64,000 nucleotides of DNA, taken from Saprospiraceae bacterium. Its GTDB lineage: Bacteria > Bacteroidota > Bacteroidia > Chitinophagales > Saprospiraceae. The DNA is taken from NCBI GenBank assembly GCA_022841745.1, contig JALHQW010000045.1, forward strand, positions 1-64,000, in the 5' to 3' direction. This document shows, one piece after another, positions 25,365 through 33,083 of the stretch; the stretch's first letter is position 1; every line of letters starts with the position of its first letter. The position numbers and the translations under genes were made by a program. Under the pieces are notes generated by a model that did no database searches, was not told the origin of the DNA, and saw only the letters and a list, made by a program, of their open reading frames with translations.

Positions 25365-26120
25365 ATGGAAACAATAAAATTAGGCTCCAACAGCCCACAA
25401 GTTACCCGCTGGCAATTCTTCCTGATTGGCCTAGGCAACAACCAAATTGTCGCCGATGGCGATTTCGGACCGAAGACACACAAAGCCACTGTGAAGTTTC
25501 AGGAGGAGAATGGCCTTGGAGCTGATGGCGAGGTTGGCCCCAGAACCTATCTCGCTGCATTCAGGGCGGGTTATCGGCTCAAAGAAGCATTTGAGTATCC
25601 GAAAAAGCCTGAATTCACCCCATTGGTTGGCAATGCTGCCCGGGCCAAGATCTTCGGAAATTTCAAGTTCAGGTCGGCAGGCGATGGTACTGAAGCCATT
25701 GTCATCACCGATGGCTGGGCAGAAAAAAATATCGAGCGGGTGGAAATACCGCAGTTGAAGGGCATCAAAGGTGTTCCACCAAGTAGCAAAATCCAGTTCC
25801 ACAAACTGGCTTCTGATCAATTGGTTAATTTGTTCGTTGACTGGGAGAAAGCAGGTTTAATGAAGCACATCCTCACGTGGGAAGGTTCTTTCGTGCCCCG
25901 ATATGTTCGTGGCAGCCGCAAAGTGTTGAGCAACCACTCCTTTGGCTCTGCCTTCGACATCAATTACGCCTGGAATAAACTTGGTCAAGTACCTGCCCTC
26001 GTAGGGGAAAAAGGCTCGGTTCGGGAAATGGTGGCTATTGCCAATAAGAACGGGTTTTATTGGGGTGGACATTTCAGCCGCCTTGATGGGATGCACTTTG
26101 AGATAGCCAAGCTGTTGTGA
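25365..26120 (+). CDS. Leaderless peptidoglycan-binding M15-type D,D-carboxypeptidase (endolysin-like)
   Basis: A 251-residue protein with no signal peptide (METIKLGSNSPQVTRWQFFL). Residues 1-65 form a peptidoglycan-binding type 1 domain (DGDFGPKTHKATVKFQ and DGEVGPRTYLAAF repeats). Residues 140-251 form an M15/VanY-like zinc peptidase: His191 and Asp198 in SNHSFGSAFDINYAWN, and His244 in DGMHFEI. It would cut peptide cross-links in cell-wall peptides. Domain order and lack of a leader are those of phage endolysins or toxin-type wall hydrolases delivered by another route, rather than of housekeeping carboxypeptidases. No phage or secretion genes flank it. Confidence 0.88.
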   Translation: METIKLGSNSPQVTRWQFFLIGLGNNQIVADGDFGPKTHKATVKFQEENGLGADGEVGPRTYLAAFRAGYRLKEAFEYPKKPEFTPLVGNAARAKIFGNFKFRSAGDGTEAIVITDGWAEKNIERVEIPQLKGIKGVPPSSKIQFHKLASDQLVNLFVDWEKAGLMKHILTWEGSFVPRYVRGSRKVLSNHSFGSAFDINYAWNKLGQVPALVGEKGSVREMVAIANKNGFYWGGHFSRLDGMHFEIAKLL

Positions 26121-26206
26121 TTTTTGTAAATCGCAAACACGATTTAGTTACCATTATTCATTTTAAAAGGCCTCGTCATTAAAAGGGGCAAATGAGCGTT
26201 TTTGCC

Positions 26207-27499
26207 ATGAAATTAAATCAGCTTATTTGGGTTTTTACTTTCACGAATTTTGCCCATTATAACAGTTTTGCTCAATCGGTGCCAGTGCCTGCCCCGGTGC
26301 AGGCCCAGCCTATCCTCATCACCAATGCAACGGCGCACCTTGGCAATGGGGAGGTCATCGAGAATAGCTATATAGCCTTCGAGCAAGGCAAAATCACCTT
26401 CGTGGGCAATATGACGGTTGCCAGAGGTTTTCCAGGCCACCAAATCATTGATGCAACTGGAAAGCATCTCTATCCCGGTTTTATAGCGCCCGATACGGAG
26501 TTGGGACTGCAGGAAATTTCAGCCGTGCGGGCCACCGCCGATGCCGACGAGATTGGCAGCCTAAACCCAAACGTTCGATCCATCATCGCCTACAATACTG
26601 ACTCTGAAGTGACGCCGACCGTGCGCTCAATGGGGGTGTTGCTGGCCGAGGTCACGCCCTCCGGCGGACGAATCTCTGGCCAATCGAGCATCGTGCAGTT
26701 GGATGCCTGGAACTGGCAAGACGCTGCCTATGCCACCGATATTGCCATCCATCTCAATTGGCCAAACGCCACCCGATGGAATTGGCAGGAAAGCCGGACA
26801 GAACGCAATGAGGAATACGCCAACCAGTTGCGTGAATTGGACGATTTCTTCCAACAAGCAATCGCTTATGGCCAAAGCTCTGGGAACAAGGCCAAAAACC
26901 TGAAAATGGAGGCCATGCAAGGGCTTTTTGATGGAACAAAAAAACTTTTTGTCCATACCAATGCGGCAGCTGGAATGCAGGAAGGGGTGCTCTTTGCAGA
27001 GCGTTTCCAACTAAAACCGACCATTGTGGGCGGCTATGATGCTTGGTTGGTAACTGATTTTCTGAAGGCGCACAACGTGCCAGTTGTTTTTACAAGCACC
27101 CACCAACTGCCTTCCCGTGAAGATGAGGATATTGACCAACCCTTTAAGACGCCCGCCCTTTTGCACAAGGCTGGCATCAAATGGTGCTTTGCGCATGGTG
27201 GGTTTTGGCAGCAGCGCAACCTTCCGTTCCAGGCTGGTCAAGCGGTCGGCTTTGGTTTGCCTTACGAGGAGGCTGTGAGGGCACTAACGGGCGGTACTGC
27301 CGAGATTATGGGCATTTCAAAAACGGTAGGCACGATTGAAGTGGGCAAGGATGCCACCCTTTTCATCAATGACGGCGATGCCTTGGACATGCGTACTTGT
27401 AAATTAACAAGGGCTTTTATTCAGGGAAGGGACATTGATTTAGACAATAAACAAGAGATGCTCTATAGAAGGTACCAAGCGAAGTACAAGACCAGGTGA
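26207..27499 (+). CDS. Secreted amidohydrolase-fold protein with degenerate metal site
   Basis: The ATG at 26207 (MKLNQLIWVFTFTNFAHYNSFAQ) yields 430 residues with a signal peptide; the ATG at 26192 adds five residues. It is an amidohydrolase-superfamily protein related to imidazolonepropionase-like enzymes: ITNATAHLGNGEVIENSYIAF (composite domain), YPGFIAPDTELGLQEISA, and the closing VGTIEVGKDATLFINDGDALDM. The HxH motif that normally follows YPGxID is replaced by APDTELG, so at least two metal ligands are missing. It may be catalytically altered or inactive. The N-terminal half of the double amidohydrolase at 50554-53559 has the same replacement position, so the two are probably related parts of one family. 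Confidence 0.8.
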   Translation: MKLNQLIWVFTFTNFAHYNSFAQSVPVPAPVQAQPILITNATAHLGNGEVIENSYIAFEQGKITFVGNMTVARGFPGHQIIDATGKHLYPGFIAPDTELGLQEISAVRATADADEIGSLNPNVRSIIAYNTDSEVTPTVRSMGVLLAEVTPSGGRISGQSSIVQLDAWNWQDAAYATDIAIHLNWPNATRWNWQESRTERNEEYANQLRELDDFFQQAIAYGQSSGNKAKNLKMEAMQGLFDGTKKLFVHTNAAAGMQEGVLFAERFQLKPTIVGGYDAWLVTDFLKAHNVPVVFTSTHQLPSREDEDIDQPFKTPALLHKAGIKWCFAHGGFWQQRNLPFQAGQAVGFGLPYEEAVRALTGGTAEIMGISKTVGTIEVGKDATLFINDGDALDMRTCKLTRAFIQGRDIDLDNKQEMLYRRYQAKYKTR

Positions 27500-27514
27500 T
27501 GGCCACGTTTGGTC

Positions 27515-29722
27515 TTAAATGATCGTGTTGTATTCGAAAGCTTCGAGTTTCTTTGGGACAAACAAGGAGAAAGTGGTTCCCATGCCGAGTTCAGATTGAA
27601 CCTTGATACTGCCCCCTATTCGGCTCATGATTTTCTGGCAAATGGCCAGCCCGATTCCCGTGCCTTCGTATTCCCTTTGGCAGTGCAGTCGCTTGAATAT
27701 TTCGAAAATCTTACCCTGGTTTTCCTCCGATATGCCAATGCCATTGTCCGCTACTTCTATGACATGGTGCTCCGCCGTTTCAAAAGAAGTTATTCTGATA
27801 AGGGGCTGCTTGCTTTTTTCAACAAATTTGACGGCGTTGGAAATTAGATTTTGAAACAGTTGAATGTACAGCTGTTGCGTTCCCTTAAGAGTAGGCAACA
27901 ACCCTCGCTCTATAACAGCATCCGTCTCCACCATGCGGATTTTTAGGTTGGCCATGCAAATGGTAAGTACCTCGTTTAGGTCAACATTCACCATCTCCTC
28001 CGAGTTTTGGCTGATGACCGAATAGCGCAGCAGGCCGTCCAACAAGTTGTTCATCCGGGTTACACCCTCAAAAACAAAGGTGAAGTATTCTTGGTCTTTT
28101 TCAGAAATATGTGGTTTGGCTATTTTATGGATGACCTGCGTGAAAGACCCAATCATGCGAAGCGGCTCCTTCAGGTCATGGCTGGCGATATAAGCGAACT
28201 GCTTTAAATCTTCATTCGCCCTGACAAGTTCATCGTTTTGCCTTGCGATTTTTTCGCCTTGGTTCAGCAATTGCGATTGGTATTCGTTTTCCTTGGTCAG
28301 CAGCTCAATTTCCTTTTGTTGCTCTCTAATGGCATGCCTGATTTCCATGTCGAGGTTGTGGCGGGTGCGTTGAACCTTAGAAAACTCCTCCAGGATTTTG
28401 GCGTGTTTATCTTGGTATTCAAATGCCTTTTCAAAATCCCCACGCAACTTAAATAGCTCGGCCAATTGCTTGTATGCCCTTATTTCAGAGGAATCATCCT
28501 TGATTTGTTTCGACAAATCGGCAGCAGTAAGCGCATATTCAAAAGCTTGGTCAAATTGATGCTCTTCAAATGCTATCCTTGACAGGTTCAATAGGTTGAT
28601 TTGCTTGCCATTTGATGTAGCCAGTTTTTCATATAGGCTCCTTGCAGTTTCACTGTCAACTTTAGCCTCCGCTATTCGGTCAAGTGCAATTTTGGTTCGC
28701 CCCAATTGGGCTATTGAATATGCCAGCAGTTCTTGGAAATTGCATTGGGCTGCCAACCCATTGGCCTGTTGGAAAAAGTCGAGCGCAATTTCAGGCTGTT
28801 CTGAGGTCAGGTAAATATTGCCAAGGTTATTGAAAACGACTGTTCGGGTTTTTGGGTCGAGCACCTCACTATGTTGCCCAAGCACGCTTTCGTAGCGTTT
28901 TATGGCCTCTTCGTAATTGTAAAGGTGTGCGTAAAGTGTTCCGATGTTGATTTGAATCTGTAACACCAATTCCTTGTACCCGATGGCCTCGCATTTGGTG
29001 AGGGCCTCTAAAAAGTACTGCATCCCAATCTTATAGTTGGATTTCACGCCACAGACTACTGCAATGTTTCGTAGGGCAATGACTTCTTTTTCGGCATCCC
29101 CCGCCAACTTGGCAAGTTGCAGCAACTCTTGGCTCATCTCCAACGACTTTGAATATTCTTGTTGAAGAATATACGACTGCGAGTATATCTGGTACATCTC
29201 TGTCCAAAGCTGTGGGGCATTGATCTTCGTTGTGCCCTTTAGTAAAACCTCAATGTGAACGGCTTGTTGCAATGCATTGTTGACATCCTGGATGGCGATA
29301 TACAAGGAAGCCAGTCCAGCATGTGCATATATTTTAAGGTCTATGGCTTTCGCCAATGCCACGGCATTTTCAAAGCATTCCTTGCATTTTTGATAGTCTT
29401 TCGTATTGAGGTAATACTGGCCTTCGATTAAGCTGGTGCCAACTATTATTTCATTGATAGCCTGCCCACTACCAATTGACTTAGCCGCCTCTAAATGAGC
29501 GAACGACTTGGAATAGAAAGACGGGTCGCATTGGTATAAGGCGTTGGTATTGTAGATAAGGGATAGAAGTAAATGCACCCGTGCAAGCCCGTCGTTGTCA
29601 GGGTGCTCAGAGTTTCCAAATTCAAGGGCAATTTGTGCTGCATTGACTGCTTTTTTTAATTGCCGTTCTCGGAAAAAACGTATTGAATCTTCTATCAGAA
29701 GGTATAGTGGCTTGTTCATCAT
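27515..29722 (-). CDS. Cytoplasmic TPR-domain sensor histidine kinase
   Basis: The 735-residue kinase has no signal peptide or membrane segment. Residues 1-440 are tetratricopeptide-type repeats (for example NIGTLYAHLYNYEEAIKRYES and NNLGNIYLTSEQPEIALDFFQQA), then a coiled coil (about 440-505), then the kinase core. The core has phospho-acceptor His515 in IASHDLKEPLRMIG, N box NLISNAVKF, G1 DNGIGI and G2 GTGIGLAI. It likely senses an intracellular protein or ligand through the repeats and phosphorylates an unlinked response regulator, since none is adjacent. Two ATGs stand at the start (29722 and 29719). Orphan arrangement: neighbours are an amidohydrolase and moaD. Confidence 0.9.
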   Translation of the reverse strand: MMNKPLYLLIEDSIRFFRERQLKKAVNAAQIALEFGNSEHPDNDGLARVHLLLSLIYNTNALYQCDPSFYSKSFAHLEAAKSIGSGQAINEIIVGTSLIEGQYYLNTKDYQKCKECFENAVALAKAIDLKIYAHAGLASLYIAIQDVNNALQQAVHIEVLLKGTTKINAPQLWTEMYQIYSQSYILQQEYSKSLEMSQELLQLAKLAGDAEKEVIALRNIAVVCGVKSNYKIGMQYFLEALTKCEAIGYKELVLQIQINIGTLYAHLYNYEEAIKRYESVLGQHSEVLDPKTRTVVFNNLGNIYLTSEQPEIALDFFQQANGLAAQCNFQELLAYSIAQLGRTKIALDRIAEAKVDSETARSLYEKLATSNGKQINLLNLSRIAFEEHQFDQAFEYALTAADLSKQIKDDSSEIRAYKQLAELFKLRGDFEKAFEYQDKHAKILEEFSKVQRTRHNLDMEIRHAIREQQKEIELLTKENEYQSQLLNQGEKIARQNDELVRANEDLKQFAYIASHDLKEPLRMIGSFTQVIHKIAKPHISEKDQEYFTFVFEGVTRMNNLLDGLLRYSVISQNSEEMVNVDLNEVLTICMANLKIRMVETDAVIERGLLPTLKGTQQLYIQLFQNLISNAVKFVEKSKQPLIRITSFETAEHHVIEVADNGIGISEENQGKIFEIFKRLHCQREYEGTGIGLAICQKIMSRIGGSIKVQSELGMGTTFSLFVPKKLEAFEYNTII

Positions 29723-29976
29723 TAAATTATTAGAGTGCCAAGCGCTGTTGGGGATACTTGTTTTTTGTGAGAGTGCTGAAAAATAGTGGGTAGGATTTAG
29801 CCTTTTTCATACCCGACAAACCAAATAACTTGCCAATTATTGCTTCAGTCAAACCCGCAAAAGCTTTTAACTTTCCGCCATAAAATGCCAATACGGCATA
29901 AATGAGCATTGCATTACCGTCAAAACGATAATAAAATTAAGCTTTTGTCATAATAGCATAGCAAAAAACTTTGACC

Positions 29977-30219
29977 ATGAAAATCAGTCTCCTCAGCTTT
30001 GGCATTGCAAAGGAAATAACAGGCCAACGTTTTTTGGAAGTGGAAATACCAGCCAGCGCATCAGTGAAGGCCCTTCGGGCGATGCTCGTTGAGCGGTTTC
30101 CACGCCTATCAAGCCTGTCGTCTGTCCGGCTTGCGGTGAACGGGGAATATGCCACCGAAGACCTCACTTTGAAGGAAAACGACGAAGTGGCCATCATTCC
30201 ACCAGTCAGTGGAGGGTGA
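29977..30219 (+). CDS. moaD: Molybdopterin synthase small subunit
   Basis: Chosen start is ATG 29977; a TTG at 29971 in frame would add two residues. The 80-residue ubiquitin-like protein ends in PPVSGG, the C-terminal Gly-Gly needed for adenylation and thiocarboxylation. It donates sulfur to precursor Z in the MoaD-MoaE complex. ThiS is a possible alternative, but overlap with moaE (TGATGG at 30216-30221) settles it. The only other moco gene in the window is moaE. Confidence 0.9.
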   Translation: MKISLLSFGIAKEITGQRFLEVEIPASASVKALRAMLVERFPRLSSLSSVRLAVNGEYATEDLTLKENDEVAIIPPVSGG

Positions 30220-30323
30220 TGGAATTGCTTGTCCCTTTGGGGCGGATTTCGGATTGGCAGATTGCGGATTTAAGCCGAGAAGTAAATTGCAGCATGGCTT
30301 TTGGTCAGGATAATTTATTGAAA

Positions 30324-30740
30324 ATGATTGATATTCAACTACTTACAACGCCATTGGATACACTTGGCTGCATAAGTTTCGTCCAGTCGGACGACTCAGG
30401 CGGCATTGATGTGTTCATCGGAACCGTGCGCAATGCCACCAAAGGCAAGCCCGTGCTCCGCCTTGAATTTGAGGCTTATGAGCCAATGGCTGTTGCCGAA
30501 ATGCGAAAAATTGCGGAGCAGGCCATCCAGAAATTTGGCGTAAAAAGAATAGCCATCCACCACCGCTCAGGCATCCTCGAAATTGGCGAAGCCGCCGTCG
30601 TAATTGCCGTGAGCGCCCCGCACCGGGCAGCCGCTTTCGATGCCTGCCGCTACTGCATTGACACCTTGAAAGAGACCGTGCCTATCTGGAAAAAGGAGAT
30701 TTTCGAGGACGGGGAAGTTTGGGTAGCCGCTCATCCTTAG
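30324..30740 (+). CDS. moaE: Molybdopterin synthase catalytic subunit
   Basis: The chosen ATG at 30324 (MIDIQLLTTPLDTLGCISF) gives 138 residues, the standard MoaE length. An in-frame ATG at 30216 overlaps the moaD stop but its added 36 residues match intergenic words (ggattgcggattt) rather than the family. The conserved DDSGGIDVFIGTVRNATKGKPVLRLEFEAYEPMA start, IAIHHRSGILEIGEAAVVIAVSAPHR middle and active-site KKEIFEDGEVWVAA end are all intact. It inserts two sulfurs into cyclic pyranopterin monophosphate. The remaining moco genes are elsewhere. Confidence 0.9.
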   Translation: MIDIQLLTTPLDTLGCISFVQSDDSGGIDVFIGTVRNATKGKPVLRLEFEAYEPMAVAEMRKIAEQAIQKFGVKRIAIHHRSGILEIGEAAVVIAVSAPHRAAAFDACRYCIDTLKETVPIWKKEIFEDGEVWVAAHP

Positions 30741-30821
30741 TTGGCAGTTAGGCAGTGAGCCTCAAAGAGGTAAACAGTGTGCAGTCAGTGTCTGCTGAAA
30801 TCATCGCTGTTTCGGTCTATG

Positions 30822-30886
30822 CCAGTATCCAGCATCCAGCATCCAGCTTCCAGTATCCAGCATCCAAGTATCCAGTATCCTGTATC
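30822..30886. repeat. About nine tandem 7-bp units (cagtatc/cagcatc)
   Basis: The heptamer cagYatc is repeated from 30822 to 30886 with few substitutions and one insertion. It overlaps the last two bases of the acetyltransferase gene that ends at 30885 on the minus strand. Confidence 0.85.
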
Positions 30887-31532
30887 AATTTCCCCCAACC
30901 CCCACCTCATCCAATTTCTTTTGCAGCCCTTCAAAAAACCGCCCCGCATGTAGCCCGTCCATCAGCCCGTGGTGGGCTTCGAGGGAGATGGGCATGAGCC
31001 AGCGGCCTGATTGCTCTATTTTTTTACCGAAAACAAGTTTGGGAATGCTGTCCTCCCGGCCAAAGCGGCGGGCATGTTTGATGGCAGTGAACGAAATCCA
31101 AGGCACTACCGAGCAGTGCAGCACATCATGGATGTTGTCGCCGGGGTCGAAATTGGGGTTTTGTTTATGGGCCGCTGTGAGTTGCACAGCAGTTTCCACA
31201 AATTGGCGGAGGTCGGGCTTCATTGCATAGTAGCAAAAACTGAAAGTCTCATCGTCGTGCAGCACGGTTGCTCCGCAATGCACGAGGTCGTAAAGCCGCA
31301 CCTCCCCGTTTACCAGCCGCAGGCGGAACACCTCGATTTCGTTGGCGGTTTGCGCAGTAAGAAACAAGGTGCAGAGCGAGAATGGCAAGCCCGAACGCTT
31401 GCAAAAATGATGCAATTCGGTCACGTCCACATTGGCGCTGATATTGAAAAAGGGGTCGTCGAATTTACGAAAGAAACGGAAAGCAGCCTCCCGCTTCCAG
31501 CCCTTGGTCTCGATAGTCGTATATTGGCTCAT
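30885..31532 (-). CDS. Chloramphenicol acetyltransferase-like O-acetyltransferase
   Basis: The 215-residue protein has CAT-family length and the diagnostic HHxxxDG motif (His187/His188, Asp192, Gly193 in LEAHHGLMDG). It also has the family segments FRFFRKFDDPFFNISANVDV and FSLCTLFLTAQTANEIEVFRLR. CAT enzymes transfer acetyl from acetyl-CoA using the second His as base. Many chromosomal CAT-like proteins do not act on chloramphenicol, so resistance should not be assumed. It overlaps the MFS gene by 4 bp (ATGA) and is downstream of it, so the two are co-translated: export plus acetylation of some compound (inference). Confidence 0.88.
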   Translation of the reverse strand: MSQYTTIETKGWKREAAFRFFRKFDDPFFNISANVDVTELHHFCKRSGLPFSLCTLFLTAQTANEIEVFRLRLVNGEVRLYDLVHCGATVLHDDETFSFCYYAMKPDLRQFVETAVQLTAAHKQNPNFDPGDNIHDVLHCSVVPWISFTAIKHARRFGREDSIPKLVFGKKIEQSGRWLMPISLEAHHGLMDGLHAGRFFEGLQKKLDEVGVGGN

Positions 31533-32848
31533 GCTATTTTTTCATGTGCAATTTTCACCCTTGTAAGTATCACCAGGCCGATAAGGAAGAACCCGGCCAG
31601 TACCAACACCGCCACCCGTAAGCCACCCGATACCTGTCCCGTAAAGGCAAAGCTGAACGAGCCGAGCGCCGTAGCAGCTTTTTCCAGCACATCGTAAAAA
31701 CTAAAAAACGAAGTGGTGTCCTTAACGCCGGGTGGTAACAGTTTGGAATAACTCGCCCTTGATTGCGACTGCACCCCGCCCATGACGAGGCCCACCGCTG
31801 CCGCCATCAGGTAAAACTGCACCTTTCCCTCGACCATATAGCCGAAGAAACAAACCAATGTCCAAAGCACCAGCATGACCACGAGGCCCGCTTTATTACC
31901 AATGGCATCCGATAGTTTCGCAAATACCCAAGCGCCGATGAGTGCCAATATTTGGAGTAACAAGATGACAATAATCAACTCGTTGGATTCCATTTTCATC
32001 TCTAAACTGGCGAACAACGAAGCCAAGGCGATAACCGTCTGCACCCCTGCGCTGTAAAAAAAGAAGGACAGCAGGAATAGCTTCAGGTTGGGCAGTTGCT
32101 TTACCATCTTCCAAACGCTCATGAACTCTTCGTAGCCTTCTTCCCGAATGGCTTTCCAAGTCAGCTCGCCCTTGCCATCGGGCGGCAGGCGACGGAACGA
32201 ATATTGGGCGAAGCCGAACCACCACAAGCCTACCGATAGGAAAGCAAGACGAACGGGCAAAGTACCTGTATCCGCTATGCCGAACCATTCTGGGAAGGTG
32301 ATGATGATTAGGTTGATGACCAACAAAATGACGCAACCAAGATAGCCCATCATAAAGCCCCGTGCGCTCACCCGGTTATACTGGTCTTCTGTTACGATGT
32401 CGGGTAGGTAGGAGTTGTAAAATACGATGGAGCCACCGAAGGCCGCCGTGGCGATTAGAAACCCGAAAATTCCCAATGAGAGCATTGGCCCTGATTGCAG
32501 GTTCTCGCCATCAAAAAAGAAGAGCGACATACAGGCCAGCGAGCCTACCGTGGTGAAGAACCGCATGAACGCCATGCGCCGCCCACTGCTGTCGGCGATG
32601 CCGGAAAGGATGGGTGAAACAATGGCAATGACCAAGTATGACACTGCCACTATCAACGAAAACATAGTAGTGTTGTACATGGCGATGCCCCATGGGGCAA
32701 TTTCCCTTGCCGTAATGGCCTCGAAATAAGCTGGGAAAATGGCCACGGCAATGGTGAGCGAATAGGCCGAATTGGCCCAGTCGAACATGGTCCAGCCCTT
32801 GATGACCTTCGGGTCGTTAAGCTGGATGGTGGGTTTCGTATTGGTCAT
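31529..32848 (-). CDS. UMF1/Atg22-like MFS transporter
   Basis: A 439-residue membrane protein with about twelve predicted hydrophobic segments. The N-terminal motif KVIKGWTMFDWANSAYSL is the hallmark of UMF1/Atg22-type permeases (TC 2.A.1.24), with the NSYLPDI motif further on. Eukaryotic Atg22 exports amino acids from vacuoles; bacterial members lack a confirmed substrate. It ends overlapping the CAT-like gene and shares its strand. The region upstream holds the CCCGAAAA repeat. Confidence 0.88.
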   Translation of the reverse strand: MTNTKPTIQLNDPKVIKGWTMFDWANSAYSLTIAVAIFPAYFEAITAREIAPWGIAMYNTTMFSLIVAVSYLVIAIVSPILSGIADSSGRRMAFMRFFTTVGSLACMSLFFFDGENLQSGPMLSLGIFGFLIATAAFGGSIVFYNSYLPDIVTEDQYNRVSARGFMMGYLGCVILLVINLIIITFPEWFGIADTGTLPVRLAFLSVGLWWFGFAQYSFRRLPPDGKGELTWKAIREEGYEEFMSVWKMVKQLPNLKLFLLSFFFYSAGVQTVIALASLFASLEMKMESNELIIVILLLQILALIGAWVFAKLSDAIGNKAGLVVMLVLWTLVCFFGYMVEGKVQFYLMAAAVGLVMGGVQSQSRASYSKLLPPGVKDTTSFFSFYDVLEKAATALGSFSFAFTGQVSGGLRVAVLVLAGFFLIGLVILTRVKIAHEKIA

Positions 32849-32863
32849 GTTGAAATGATTGCT

Positions 32864-33073
32864 GGTGGGTTTTCGGGTTTTGGGGTTTTCGGGTTTTGGG
32901 GTTCTGAGGTTCTGGGGTTCTGGGGTTTTGGGGTTTTGGGGTTTTCGGGTTCTGAGGTTCTATGGTTCTGGGGTTTTCGGGTTCTAGGGGTCCTAGTGTT
33001 CTGGGGGTTCCCGAAAACCCGAAAACCCGAAAACCCGAAAACCCGAAAACCCGAAAACCCGAAAACCCGAAAA
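32864..33073. repeat. G-rich gggttttcggg tract facing eight perfect CCCGAAAA units
   Basis: CCCGAAAA is repeated exactly eight times at 33010-33073. The left half (about 32864-33009) is a degenerate series of gggttttcggg, ggggttctgagg and ggggttttgg words that is largely its reverse complement, giving a potential hairpin of more than 200 nt. The two ends meet the 5' end of the MFS gene and the 3' end of the hydroxy-acid oxidase. The apparent frames that read through both strands are by-products of the short periodicity. Confidence 0.9.
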
Positions 33074-33083
33074 CCCCCTTCTA

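Noticed and set aside
30216-30323. Longer moaE start at 30216 overlapping moaD
   Set aside because: The extra 36 residues derive from ggattgcggattt-type intergenic words and are not part of the MoaE family.
30885-31532. Chloramphenicol resistance gene
   Set aside because: The catalytic motif supports a CAT-like fold, but chromosomal relatives often have other substrates; resistance cannot be claimed.
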